A DNA stretch of 64,000 nucleotides from Bradyrhizobiaceae bacterium (GTDB lineage Bacteria > Pseudomonadota > Alphaproteobacteria > Rhizobiales > Xanthobacteraceae): NCBI GenBank assembly GCA_020853885.1, contig JADYXZ010000020.1:124001-188000 (forward strand), given 5' to 3'. Numbering within the stretch: the stretch's first letter is position 1; each line of letters begins with the position of its first letter. A program made the position numbers and the translations under genes. Positions 37,090 to 45,786 of this stretch are shown in pieces. Under the pieces are notes generated by a model. The model ran no database searches and was not told the DNA's origin. It saw only the letters and a list, made by a program, of their open reading frames with translations.

Positions 37090-37554
37090 TCAGGCGGCGT
37101 GGCTTTCCGCGGGCGCGGTGAGCAGCGCGCGCAGCGCATCGGCATCGTGGGCGTTGCGCAGCTTCTCCGCCATCTTCTCGTCGCGCAGGAGACGTGCGAT
37201 GCGGGCGAGCGCCTTCAGGTGATCGGCGCCCGCGCCTTCGGGCGCGAGCAGCAGGAAGATCAGATCGACGGGCTCGCCGTCGAGCGCTTCGAAATCGACG
37301 GGCTTTTCCAGCCGCGCGAACAGCCCGAACAAACGATCCAGTTTGGCGAGCTTGCCGTGCGGAATCGCGACGCCATGACCGACGCCCGTGGAGCCGAGCC
37401 GTTCGCGCTGCAGGAGCGTCTCGAAAATCTCGCGCTCCGGCACGCCGCAATGCTCCGCCGCGCGCGCGGCGAGCTCCTGCAGCGCCTGTTTCTTGTTCTT
37501 CACCTTGAGCGCGGGCAAAATCGTCTGCGCGCCGAGAAGATCCATAAGCGACAT
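37090..37554 (-). CDS. ptsN: Nitrogen regulatory PTS enzyme IIA (EIIA-Ntr)
   Basis: Phospho-carrier of the nitrogen PTS that tunes potassium transport, nitrogen and stress responses. The 154-aa protein begins MSLMDLLGAQTILPALKVKNKKQALQ and has the phosphorylated His66 in HGVAIPHGKL. The end is short and normal. It is downstream of rpoN, but hpf, which usually lies between the two, is not present. Confidence 0.95.
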   Translation of the reverse strand: MSLMDLLGAQTILPALKVKNKKQALQELAARAAEHCGVPEREIFETLLQRERLGSTGVGHGVAIPHGKLAKLDRLFGLFARLEKPVDFEALDGEPVDLIFLLLAPEGAGADHLKALARIARLLRDEKMAEKLRNAHDADALRALLTAPAESHAA

Positions 37555-37771
37555 GCGGTGAATTCCGTTGCGGAACGCAGGCGAAGCGGTGCTTCCGGGC
37601 TCCGAAGGCGCGGGACCATAGGAGCCGGGCCTGGTCGGGTCAATGGCTGACTTTGGAAGAAATCAAAGGCGCTCGATTCGCCCGATGCGCCCGTCATTTC
37701 GTTGATACAGGTTATTCACACGGCCGCCATCCGAATCGCTCAAGGCGTGCAGCGAATCTCTTGCCCGCCGC

Positions 37772-39295
37772 TCACGCGGTCGCGTCGGAGTGCTGCTTTT
37801 CGCGGCGGCGCTGCACGGACGAGGGAATGCGCATGGACTCGCGGTACTTCGCGACGGTGCGGCGCGCAATTTCGATGCCGGCTTCGCGCAGGCGCTGCAC
37901 GATCGTGTCGTCCGACAGGATGGCGTCGGGCATTTCCGCATCGATCATCTGCTTGATGCGGTGACGCACGGCCTCGGACGAGTGCGCCTCGCCGTAGCCG
38001 GTCGCCGGAATGGCGGACGAGAAGAAGTATTTCAGCTCGAAGATGCCGCGCGGCGTCGCCATGTACTTGTTGGCGGTGACGCGCGAGACGGTGGACTCGT
38101 GCATGCCGATGGCGTCGGCCACCATGCGCAGGTTCAACGGCCGCAGGTGCTGCACGCCGTAGGCGAGAAACGCATCCTGCTGGCGCACGATCTCGGTCGC
38201 GACCTTCAGGATGGTGCGGGCGCGCTGGTCGAGCGCACGCGTGAGCCAGGTCGCGGTCTGCAGGCATTCCGAGAGGAACGTCTTCTCCTTGTCGCTCATG
38301 GCATTCTTGGAGACCTGCGCATAATAGCTCTGGTTGACGAGCACGCGGGGGAGCGTGTCGCTGTTGAGTTCAACCGCCCAGCTACCGTCGGGGTTTGCGC
38401 GCACGAACACGTCCGGGACGATCGGCTGCACGACGCCGCCGCCGAAGGCGAGGCCCGGCTTCGGATTGAGGCGGCGGATCTCGGCGATCATGTCCTTCAG
38501 GTCGTCGTCATCGATGCCGCACATCCGCTTCAGCTCGGCGAATTCGCGCTTGGCCAGAAGATCGAGGTGCTGGATCAGCGCCTGCATGGCGGGGTCGTAG
38601 CGGTCGCGCTCCTTGAGCTGAAGCGCCAGGCATTCGGCAAGGTCGCGCGCGCAGACGCCGGGCGGATCGAAGGTCTGCAGGACCGAGAGCACCTTCTCGA
38701 CCTCTTCCACCGGCGCGCCGAGCTTTTCGGCGATCGCGGGAAGGTCGCCGCGCACGTAGCCAGCCTCGTCGACGAGATCGATCAGGTGCTGGCCGATGAT
38801 GCGCTGCACCGGGTCGGTGATTGCGAGCGTCAATTGCCGTGCAAGATGCTCGGCGAGCGAGGTCTCGGCGGAAACGAAGGATTCAAGATTGTAGTCGTCG
38901 CCTACCGCGCCGCCGGCGCCGACGCCGGCCCATTCGGAATAACCCGGCGTCTGTAGCGGCTGCGCGGATGTGCCGGTCTCCGTCTTGTCGTCGGGGAACT
39001 CGTTCTCAAGATTGGTCTCGAAGCGGTCCTCGATCTCGCCGCGCGTCGGCTCGATCTGCCGATTTTCCCAATCGTCGTTGCCGGCATCGTCGCCCGCAAC
39101 GTCTCCGCTCGCTTCCTGCTCCGCGGGGCGCTGCGCCTCGTCGCGCTCGAGCAGCGGATTGCGTTCCAGCTCGGCTTCCACATAGGAGACGAGGTCGAGG
39201 CTCGACAGCTGCAGGAGCTTGATCGCCTGCATGAGCTGCGGCGTCATGACCAGCGACTGGCTCTGCTTGAGCTGCAGCTTCTGCGACAGGGCCAT
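37772..39295 (-). CDS. rpoN: RNA polymerase sigma-54 factor
   Basis: Sigma factor for -24/-12 promoters that need an enhancer-binding activator. The 507-aa protein has region I (LSQKLQLKQSQSLVMTPQLMQAIKLLQ; Gln/Leu rich), an acidic region II (about 50-125), the core-binding region III (from about residue 150), the HTH near MVADAIGMHESTVSRVTANKY and the C-terminal RpoN box ARRTVAKYRE. It lies downstream of lptB in the same direction, a common order in Proteobacteria. Confidence 0.97.
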   Translation of the reverse strand: MALSQKLQLKQSQSLVMTPQLMQAIKLLQLSSLDLVSYVEAELERNPLLERDEAQRPAEQEASGDVAGDDAGNDDWENRQIEPTRGEIEDRFETNLENEFPDDKTETGTSAQPLQTPGYSEWAGVGAGGAVGDDYNLESFVSAETSLAEHLARQLTLAITDPVQRIIGQHLIDLVDEAGYVRGDLPAIAEKLGAPVEEVEKVLSVLQTFDPPGVCARDLAECLALQLKERDRYDPAMQALIQHLDLLAKREFAELKRMCGIDDDDLKDMIAEIRRLNPKPGLAFGGGVVQPIVPDVFVRANPDGSWAVELNSDTLPRVLVNQSYYAQVSKNAMSDKEKTFLSECLQTATWLTRALDQRARTILKVATEIVRQQDAFLAYGVQHLRPLNLRMVADAIGMHESTVSRVTANKYMATPRGIFELKYFFSSAIPATGYGEAHSSEAVRHRIKQMIDAEMPDAILSDDTIVQRLREAGIEIARRTVAKYRESMRIPSSVQRRREKQHSDATA

Positions 39296-39361
39296 CAGGC
39301 GCTCCGCCGTGGCTCGTGCGGGTTCGTCATTCGTCTTGCCGTCCGACTCGTGGCGCGCGAA

Positions 39362-40528
39362 TCAAAGCCGGAATTCCTCGCCAAGATAGACCTTGCGGAC
39401 CTTCTCGCTCTCGACGATCTCGTCCGGCCCGCCTTCCATCAGGATCGACCCCGAATGCACGATATAGGCGCGGTCGACGAGGCCGAGCGTCTCGCGCACG
39501 TTGTGATCGGTGATCAGGACGCCGATGCCGCGCCGCGTGAGATGCCGCACGAGCGCCTGAATATCGCCGACGGCGATGGGGTCGATGCCGGCGAACGGCT
39601 CGTCGAGCAGCATGAACGAGGGGCGCGTCGCGAGCGCGCGGGCAATTTCCACGCGGCGGCGCTCGCCGCCGGAGAGCGCGATCGCCGGCGAGCGGCGCAC
39701 GCGCTCGATGTCGAACTCCTGCAGCAGGCGATCGAGCTGTTCTTCGCGCGCGGCGCGGTCGGGCTCGACCGCTTCCAGCACCGCGCGAATGTTGTTCTCC
39801 ACGGTCAGCCCGCGGAAGATCGAGGGCTCCTGCGGCAGATAGCCGATGCCGAGGCGCGCACGGCGATACATAGGCAGCGACGTCACGTCATGGCCATCGA
39901 GGACGATCTCGCCTGCATCGGCCTTGATGAGGCCGACGATCATGTAGAACGCGGTGGTCTTGCCGGCGCCGTTGGGACCGAGGAGGCCGACGGCCTCGCC
40001 ACGGCGCAGGCCGATCGAAACGTCGTTGACGACACGGCGGCCGCCGAAACTCTTGACGAGGCCGACCGCGAGCAGCGTGCCTTCGTGCGCGGCGGGCCGG
40101 GGCGATGCTTTCGGCTTGCGGGGTGCGGCCGGCGGCGGCTCGGGCGCAAGGCTCAGTTCCTGCACCTGCCTGAGCGCCTGAATCGTCCGTAATTCCTGGA
40201 AGACGCGCGATTGCTCCGCCGGGCGCGCTTCGGCCGCGGGGCGCGGGGCGCGGGGCTCGGCGGCGGGCCGCAGTTCGTGAACCGGCGCCTTTTGCGCGGG
40301 CGCGGCGGTCCGGCCGGGACGCGGGGCGTCCGGCGCGGATCGAAGCTCCTGCACGGTGCGCCGCCCCAGACCGGAGCGAGACTCGCCGGCCGCTCTCGGT
40401 TCGTTTACCGGCGGGCGCTCCAACGACTGGGGGGTGCTCGCCGTATCCAGCCGCCAAGCATCGGCGAGCGAGCCGGTCGTGCCGTCACGCTGCTGCTTGG
40501 AGCGAAGCCAGGACAGGACTTTCCGCAC
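39362..40528 (-). CDS. lptB: LPS export ABC transporter ATPase LptB with long N-terminal extension
   Basis: ATPase that powers LPS extraction from the inner membrane with LptF/G/C. The ABC domain starts near residue 151 ([16 protein letters not shown]) with Walker [10 protein letters not shown] (184-192), Q-loop [12 protein letters not shown], signature [15 protein letters not shown], Walker [14 protein letters not shown] and H-loop [10 protein letters not shown]. The first 150 residues are an Ala/Pro/Arg-rich extension with four copies of a V/F-x-E-L-R/S motif (59-63, 83-87, 110-114, 122-126). Extensions in LptB are known in relatives of Bradyrhizobium. lptA lies 137 bases upstream. Confidence 0.93.
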   Translation of the reverse strand: MRKVLSWLRSKQQRDGTTGSLADAWRLDTASTPQSLERPPVNEPRAAGESRSGLGRRTVQELRSAPDAPRPGRTAAPAQKAPVHELRPAAEPRAPRPAAEARPAEQSRVFQELRTIQALRQVQELSLAPEPPPAAPRKPKASPRPAAHEGTLLAVGLVKSFGGRRVVNDVSIGLRRGEAVGLLGPNGAGKTTAFYMIVGLIKADAGEIVLDGHDVTSLPMYRRARLGIGYLPQEPSIFRGLTVENNIRAVLEAVEPDRAAREEQLDRLLQEFDIERVRRSPAIALSGGERRRVEIARALATRPSFMLLDEPFAGIDPIAVGDIQALVRHLTRRGIGVLITDHNVRETLGLVDRAYIVHSGSILMEGGPDEIVESEKVRKVYLGEEFRL

Positions 40529-40665
40529 GGGTCCCTTGCGTGTTGCGGTGCAACTGCACCTCGGGGGCCTATATTCCGTCCTTCGGTGAGTGGCAACGCG
40601 ACGGCAGTTTCTTGGTTATGCCGGCCCGAAGCACCCCGCCCAACCAAGATATTGATCGATTTTGC

Positions 40666-41319
40666 TTATTTTTGCGAGCCGGACTTCTTCTGGTCGATGC
40701 TCGAGGGGACAAACAGGCCCTGCACGCGCTGGCTGCCGCCCTTGGCTCCGGCTTCCAGCTTGGAATGGCCGGTCTGCAGGTCCACCACGAGCCGGTCTCC
40801 CCGCATGATGTTGGGACCCTGGCTCAGGACGACGTTGCCGGTGATCGTGGCGGTATTCGTCCGCATATCGAAAACGCCGGCGTCACCGGTCGCCTTCTGG
40901 TCCTTGTTGGTGATGATGACGCCGCCGAGCGCTTCGAGCCGACGGATGCGCTGGGCCGGATCGTTGCGGGCGGGCTGCTGGCCGGCGGGCGGGGTCGGCG
41001 CCGCGGCGCTCTTGCCGCTCTCGCGCAGCGACCCCTCGTAGTGGACCTTCAGCTCGCGGGCCCGCATCGTGGAGTCGCCCTGCTTCACGACGACGTTGCC
41101 GCTGAAGACCGCGTAGCGGTCCTTGTCGATGATCTCCAGCGAGTTCGCCTCGATGTGCACGGGCTCGTCGCGGTCACGCGAGAAACCCTGGAAGGCGCTC
41201 GGCAGATTGGCGGAGCCGCCTTTCGCGGCGGGCGTGCCTTGCGCGGCCGCACCGGCCACCCCTGCCGCGCTCGCCGCGGCAATCGCCGCCATCAGAACCG
41301 GAGCCAGAAGCAATCTCAT
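40666..41319 (-). CDS. lptA: LPS transport periplasmic protein LptA
   Basis: Periplasmic bridge protein that carries LPS between LptC and LptD. The 217-aa protein has a signal peptide (MRLLLAPVLMAAIAAASAAG, cleavage probably after VAGAAAQ) and an OstA-like domain: EPVHIEANSLEIIDKDRYAVFSGNV, MRARELKVHYEG and IMRGDRLVVDLQTG. A Pro/Ala stretch (about 106-116) is inserted in the domain. It overlaps lptC by ATGA. Confidence 0.92.
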   Translation of the reverse strand: MRLLLAPVLMAAIAAASAAGVAGAAAQGTPAAKGGSANLPSAFQGFSRDRDEPVHIEANSLEIIDKDRYAVFSGNVVVKQGDSTMRARELKVHYEGSLRESGKSAAAPTPPAGQQPARNDPAQRIRRLEALGGVIITNKDQKATGDAGVFDMRTNTATITGNVVLSQGPNIMRGDRLVVDLQTGHSKLEAGAKGGSQRVQGLFVPSSIDQKKSGSQK

Positions 41320-42023
41320 TGCGCGGCCTGCACCTTGCTCGCGTCGTCGGGCGGCATGCGCAGCGTCATGCGGACGGTGTCGAAACGTACACGGTCGCCG
41401 TGATCGAGAATCTCGACGCGCTCTGCCTGCAGGCTGCCGTCCGGAAACACCGCGGACACCGGATTGTCGGTGACGATCCTGCCCTTCTTCACCTCCACGA
41501 ATGCGTCGTTCAGCATCACCTGATAGCCGCCGGTCGCATGGATCTCGATCCCTTCGGTGAGCGTGAGGCTGCCGGCCTTCATGTCATAGACGCCGCGCAA
41601 CGCACGCAACTCGGTTTCGCCTCGATTGGCGAGCTCGACCTGACCGCGGATCGCCCTGAGCTCGATGACGCTCGGCTGGCCAAGATCCTGCGACGCCGAT
41701 TCTGCCGTCAGCGAATAGGGCCGGCGATCCTGCGTGAAGCCGGACAGTTTCGGCGCGTCGATCGTGAGTTTGTTGTCGGTGATGGAGATGCGGCCGAACT
41801 CGGTGTCAATTCCCCGGTAGAACCGCAGCGGGTCGAGCCAGAGGAAAAGCGCGATCAGGGCCAGCCCGCCGAGCGCCAGCGACGGCAGCGCCCAGCGCAG
41901 GATGCGTACGCGGCGGCTGTGGCGCCGCGCGGAGCGAAACGCATGATCGCGGTCGCGCCGCCCGGGCGGCGTGCCGTCAATGATCATTGCCGCTGGATGG
42001 CGCGATAGGTGGGCCCGGCTCAT
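41316..42023 (-). CDS. lptC: LPS export system protein LptC
   Basis: Bitopic inner-membrane protein that receives LPS from LptBFG and passes it to LptA. I take the ATG at 42023 (MSRAHLSRHPAAMIIDG), preceded by GAGAG; a second ATG at 41987 lacks such a site. The 235-aa protein has one membrane helix (ILRWALPSLALGGLALIALF) and a beta-jellyroll with KLTIDAPKLSGFTQDRRPYSLTAESA. The arrangement lptC-lptA-lptB-rpoN is conserved. Confidence 0.9.
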   Translation of the reverse strand: MSRAHLSRHPAAMIIDGTPPGRRDRDHAFRSARRHSRRVRILRWALPSLALGGLALIALFLWLDPLRFYRGIDTEFGRISITDNKLTIDAPKLSGFTQDRRPYSLTAESASQDLGQPSVIELRAIRGQVELANRGETELRALRGVYDMKAGSLTLTEGIEIHATGGYQVMLNDAFVEVKKGRIVTDNPVSAVFPDGSLQAERVEILDHGDRVRFDTVRMTLRMPPDDASKVQAAQ

Positions 42024-42138
42024 ATTTGCTCTCAGTGCGAGCCTTTGGAGCGGATAATTGCGGCTTTCCCGCGAAACGCGGTCCTGATTCGGCGCCCCAA
42101 ATTGAAGCGGGAACCGTCGGGGCGCAACCCGGACCGGC

Positions 42139-42753
42139 TCAGGAATGGGCGAAAATGTCTTCCTCGGCGAAGCCGGCGAGGTCGAGCCGGGCGCGGGTCG
42201 GCAGGAACTTGAAGCATTCGGCGGCAAGCTGCGCCCGGCCCTCACGGACCAGCATGGCGTCGAGACGCTCCTTCAGCGCATGCAGATGTAGGACGTCGGA
42301 GGCGGCGTAGGCGACCTGGGCGTCGGTCAGGGTCTCGGCGCCCCAGTCGGAGCTCTGCTGCTGCTTGGAGAGGTCGAGGCCGAGGAGTTCCTTGGCGAGG
42401 TCCTTGAGGCCGTGCCTGTCGGTGTAGGTCCGCGCGAGGCGCGAGGCGATCTTGGTGCAATAGACCGGCTCCGGCATCACGCCGAAGGCGTTGTAGAGGA
42501 CGGCGATGTCGAAGCGGGCGTAGTGAAACAGCTTCACACGCTTCGGGTCAGACAGGAGCTTGACGATGTTCGGCGCCTCGGTGTCGCCAAGCGGCATCTG
42601 CACGACGTCGGCCGAGCCGTCGCCCCCCGAAAGCTGCACCACGCACAGGCGGTCGCGCTTCGGGTTGAGGCCGAGTGTCTCGGTGTCGATCGCCACGACG
42701 GCGCCGAACTGGGAGATATCCGAAAGGTCGCCGCGGTGCAGACGGATGGTCAT
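42139..42753 (-). CDS. Ribonuclease D-like 3'-5' exonuclease
   Basis: Short DEDDy exonuclease of 204 aa, the form common in Hyphomicrobiales, without the HRDC domains of E. coli RNase D (375 aa). Motif I is AIDTETLGL (D and E), motif II FHYARFDIAVL, motif III YAASDVLHL (Y-x3-D). RNase D trims the 3' ends of tRNA and other small RNAs. The gene starts 53 bases downstream of tRNA-Leu on the same strand, so both may be co-transcribed. Confidence 0.9.
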   Translation of the reverse strand: MTIRLHRGDLSDISQFGAVVAIDTETLGLNPKRDRLCVVQLSGGDGSADVVQMPLGDTEAPNIVKLLSDPKRVKLFHYARFDIAVLYNAFGVMPEPVYCTKIASRLARTYTDRHGLKDLAKELLGLDLSKQQQSSDWGAETLTDAQVAYAASDVLHLHALKERLDAMLVREGRAQLAAECFKFLPTRARLDLAGFAEEDIFAHS

Positions 42754-42806
42754 CGGCGGACACTAGCGAAAAGGGATGTATGAATCGTAGCCCCGCCGCC
42801 TGCAAA

Positions 42807-42892
42807 TGGTGCCCAGGAGAGGACTCGAACCTCCACGGCTGTTAACCACTGGTACCTGAAACCAGCGCGTCTACCAATTCCGCCACCTGGGC
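42807..42892 (-). tRNA. tRNA-Leu (CAG)
   Basis: An 86-nt class II tRNA with a long variable arm and encoded CCA. Acceptor GCCCAGG pairs with CCTGGGC; the anticodon arm CTGGT-TTCAGGT-ACCAG gives anticodon CAG (Leu, CUG codon). The T arm GGAGGTTCGAGTCCTCT is regular. It has a good promoter 20 bases upstream. Confidence 0.96.
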
Positions 42893-42911
42893 CCCGTCGG
42901 GTCAGGCCGTG

Positions 42912-42941
42912 TAGGTAGGGTGCGGGGTCATGCCTTGTCAA
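42912..42941 (-). promoter_or_regulatory. Sigma-70-type promoter for tRNA-Leu
   Basis: On the minus strand TTGACA (42941-42936), an 18-base spacer and TACCTA (42917-42912). The start would fall about 12 bases before the mature tRNA 5' end. Confidence 0.6.
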
Positions 42942-42955
42942 TTGAGGGCGCGTCC

Positions 42956-42980
42956 AAAGGCGCGTCCATGACGCGCCTTT
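42956..42980. repeat. 11-bp inverted repeat upstream of tRNA-Leu
   Basis: AAAGGCGCGTC (42956-42966), CAT, GACGCGCCTTT (42970-42980). On the plus strand it ends in TTT and it lies between divergent transcripts (tRNA-Leu and the NDUFA9-like gene), so it could be an operator rather than a terminator. Confidence 0.45.
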
Positions 42981-43048
42981 ACGGCCTCGGGGCCTTCGAG
43001 TATCGCAGAACGGCCCGCGGCAGCCGGGCTTGAGGACAGGGAAGCAGT

Positions 43049-44017
43049 ATGACGGCGGTTCCGGACGATCGTCTCGTCACGATCTTTGGCGGCTCCGGCT
43101 TCATCGGCCGCCATGTGGTGCGGGCGCTGGCAAAGCGCGGCTGGCGCATCCGGGTCGCCGTGCGGCGGCCGGACCTCGCCTTCCACCTGCAGCCGCTCGG
43201 ACGCGTCGGGCAGATCCACGCGGTGCAGGCGAACCTGCGGTCGGAGGAGTCCATCGCGCGCTCGGCCGAGGGCGCGGACGCGATCGTGAACCTCGTCGGC
43301 ATTCTCTACGAAAAAGGGCGGCAGCGGTTTGACGCGGTGCAGGCGCAGGGCGCCGCTGCCGTCGCGCGGGTCGCCAGGGACAAGGGCGCGCGGCTCGTGC
43401 ACATCTCGGCGATCGGCGCGGCCCCGGAGTCGCGGTCGCAATACGCGCGCACGAAGGCTGCAGCCGAGAAAGCCGTGTTCGAGCACGTGCCAGAGGCGGT
43501 GGTCTTCCGTCCGTCGATCGCGTTCGGGCCGGAGGACGACTTCTTCAACAAGTTCGCGGCGATAGCGCGCATCTCGCCGGTCCTGCCGCTGATCGGCGGC
43601 GGCAAGACGCGCTTTCAGCCGGTGTTCGCCGGCGACGTGGCGGCGGCGGTCGACGCCGCGCTCGAAGGCCGCGCGAAGCCCGGCACGATCTATGAGCTCG
43701 GCGGACCGGAGGTGAAGACGTTCGAGGAACTGATGCTCATGACGCTCGCCGAGACGGGGCGCAAGCGGCTGCTCGTGCCGATCCCGTTCGCGCTCGCGCG
43801 CGTGCAGGCGTTCTTCCTCGAATGGCTGCCGAAGCCATTGCTCACACGCGATCAGGTCACGCTGCTGCAGTCCGACAACGTGGTTTCGCCGGAGGCCGAG
43901 CGCGAGGGCCGCACGCTGAAGGCGCTCGGCGTCTCGCCGACTGCGCTTGAGGCGATCCTGCCGACCTATCTCTCGCGCTTCCGCAAGGCGGGGCAGTTCT
44001 CGCGGTCGTTTGCTTGA
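43049..44017 (+). CDS. Complex I NDUFA9-like protein (atypical SDR)
   Basis: The 322-aa protein has an N-terminal Rossmann nucleotide-binding motif (TIFGGSGFIGRHVVRAL, about 11-27), ADAIVNLVGILYEKG, a SAIGAAPESRSQYARTKAAAEKAV segment containing the SDR Tyr-x3-Lys (YARTK), and VVFRPSIAFGPEDDFFN. This is the alphaproteobacterial relative of the mitochondrial complex I accessory subunit NDUFA9, which binds NADPH. The gene is next to uppP (convergent), as in many Hyphomicrobiales. Its role in complex I assembly is an inference from the eukaryotic homologue. Confidence 0.85.
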   Translation: MTAVPDDRLVTIFGGSGFIGRHVVRALAKRGWRIRVAVRRPDLAFHLQPLGRVGQIHAVQANLRSEESIARSAEGADAIVNLVGILYEKGRQRFDAVQAQGAAAVARVARDKGARLVHISAIGAAPESRSQYARTKAAAEKAVFEHVPEAVVFRPSIAFGPEDDFFNKFAAIARISPVLPLIGGGKTRFQPVFAGDVAAAVDAALEGRAKPGTIYELGGPEVKTFEELMLMTLAETGRKRLLVPIPFALARVQAFFLEWLPKPLLTRDQVTLLQSDNVVSPEAEREGRTLKALGVSPTALEAILPTYLSRFRKAGQFSRSFA

Positions 44018-44041
44018 TCGTTTGAAGTTAGCGCATCCCGG

Positions 44042-44117
44042 CGTCATTGCGAGCGAAGCGAAGCAATCCAGCCGCCGATAAACTAGATTGCTTCGGCGCT
44101 GCGCGCCTCGCAATGAC
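44042..44117. repeat. Palindromic intergenic repeat, family D
   Basis: GTCATTGCGAG (44043-44053) pairs with CTCGCAATGAC (44107-44117); inside, GAAGCAATC (44060-44068) pairs with GATTGCTTC (44086-44094). It fills the gap between the two convergent genes. This pattern (CGTCATTGCGAG...AAGCAATC) is widespread between genes in Proteobacteria. Confidence 0.85.
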
Positions 44118-44123
44118 AGCAAG

Positions 44124-44930
44124 TCAGCCGACGAGATAAAGCCCGGCGAGGCCGAGGCCGCCGACGACGATGCGCCAGAGCGCGAACACGGCGAAGCCGT
44201 TGCGCGACACGAAATCGAGGAGCGAGCGCACGACGAGGATCGCCGCGCAAAACGCAGCGACGAAGCCGAGCAGGATCAGAAGCCCGTCGTCGAACGACAG
44301 CAACGCGCGGTTCTTGAAGAGGTCATAGACGAAGGCGCCGAGCATCGTCGGCATCGCCAGAAAAAACGAGAACTCCGCCGCCGCGCGGCGCTCGCAGCCG
44401 AGGAGCAGCGCGCCGACGATGGTCGAGCCCGAGCGCGACATGCCGGGAATGAGCGCGAGCGTCTGGAAGAGGCCGATCTTCAGCGCCACCATAGGCGGGA
44501 ATTGCATCGCGTCACTGTATTTCGGCGCGATCTGCATGCGGTCGATGAAGAAGAGAATGACGCCGCCGATAATCAGTGTCGTGCAGATAAGCGCCGGCGT
44601 CTCGAACAGCACGCTCTTGATGAAACCGTGAAACGTCGCGCCGATGATCGCGGCCGGCAGAAACGCGATGACGATGCCGATGGCGAAGCGGCGGGCGGCC
44701 GGGTCGGTCGGCAGGGCAAGCGCCACGCGCCAGAGCTTCGCGAAGTAAAGGACGACGACGGCGAGGATCGACCCGAGCTGGATCAGGACCTCGAAGGTGC
44801 GGCCGGGGCTGCGGAAGCCGAGGAAGTGGCCGGCCAGCAACAGGTGGGCGGTGGAGGAGACGGGAATGAACTCGGTCAGGCCCTCGAGCAGGCCGAGGAG
44901 CACGGCTTCGATCAGCGCGCCGAGGGTCAT
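44124..44930 (-). CDS. uppP: Undecaprenyl-diphosphatase (BacA/UppP)
   Basis: Inner-membrane enzyme that recycles undecaprenyl pyrophosphate to the monophosphate carrier for peptidoglycan. The 268-aa protein has about eight membrane helices and both active-site motifs: [16 protein letters not shown] near the start and [19 protein letters not shown]. Length is normal. It ends next to repeat family D. Confidence 0.95.
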   Translation of the reverse strand: MTLGALIEAVLLGLLEGLTEFIPVSSTAHLLLAGHFLGFRSPGRTFEVLIQLGSILAVVVLYFAKLWRVALALPTDPAARRFAIGIVIAFLPAAIIGATFHGFIKSVLFETPALICTTLIIGGVILFFIDRMQIAPKYSDAMQFPPMVALKIGLFQTLALIPGMSRSGSTIVGALLLGCERRAAAEFSFFLAMPTMLGAFVYDLFKNRALLSFDDGLLILLGFVAAFCAAILVVRSLLDFVSRNGFAVFALWRIVVGGLGLAGLYLVG

Positions 44931-45097
44931 GGATTGCTTTCCGGCTGCGTTTCGGCAATTCGACGGTTGCAGGAGGCGAATCGGGCGGCCATGCTGGCGC
45001 GGCGCCTGCGGCTTCGCAATCGGATTCGCGGACGACTTCGCCGCAGGATCGCCGTCTTTCGCAGCATGTTGCCTGCCGTCCTCGGGGAACCCGGCCG

Positions 45098-45784
45098 ATG
45101 CAATTGATCCACCATCGCCTGTGTCCGCATTCGCGCTTCATTCGCGTGGCGCTCGCAGAATACGGAATCGCGCCTGAGCTCGTCGACGAGCCGGTGTGGG
45201 AGCGGCGGGAGGAATTCCTCGCGGTCAACCCGGCGGGGACGACGCCGGTCCTGATCGACGACGGCATCACCGTGCCGGGCGCGATGGTGATCGCCGAATA
45301 CATCGACGAGAAGATCGGGCTCGAGCGCGGCAACCAGCGGCTGATGCCGGGCGGACTCGAGGCGCGGGTCGAGACGCGGCGGCTCACGCACTGGTTCAAC
45401 GACAAGTTCTTCGCGGAAGTCACCGACTATCTGGTGCAGGAGAAGATCTTCAAGCGGCACCTGCCGGCCGCCGCCGGCGGCGGGCCGCCGGACTCCTCGG
45501 CGATCCGCGCGGCGCGCGCCAATATCCGCTATCATCTCGACTATATTGGCTGGCTCCTGCGGGAGCGGAACTGGCTCGCGTGCGAGCGGATGACCTATGC
45601 GGACATCGCCGCCGCCGCGCACCTGTCCACCGCCGACTATCTGGGTGACGTGCCGTGGGACAAGAACGAGAGCGCGAAGAACTGGTACGCGCGGATGAAG
45701 TCGCGCCCGGCGTTCCGCCCGCTGCTCGTGGAGGGCCTGCCCGGCATGAGCCCGCCGGCGAGCTACGCCGATCTCGACTTCTAG
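45098..45784 (+). CDS. Glutathione S-transferase family protein
   Basis: The 228-aa protein has an N-terminal thioredoxin-like domain ([23 protein letters not shown], residues about 1-75; cis-Pro in [10 protein letters not shown]) and a helical C-terminal domain from about 85. The SRF segment takes the place of the usual catalytic Ser/Cys region. Substrate unknown. It lies immediately upstream of queG; GST-queG is a recurring pair in Hyphomicrobiales. Confidence 0.85.
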   Translation: MQLIHHRLCPHSRFIRVALAEYGIAPELVDEPVWERREEFLAVNPAGTTPVLIDDGITVPGAMVIAEYIDEKIGLERGNQRLMPGGLEARVETRRLTHWFNDKFFAEVTDYLVQEKIFKRHLPAAAGGGPPDSSAIRAARANIRYHLDYIGWLLRERNWLACERMTYADIAAAAHLSTADYLGDVPWDKNESAKNWYARMKSRPAFRPLLVEGLPGMSPPASYADLDF

Positions 45785-45786
45785 AT

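Noticed and set aside
45655-45784. A frameshift joining GST and queG
   Set aside because: Both proteins are complete by their motifs and end/start next to each other; the only problem is the start codon of queG, so I report that instead.
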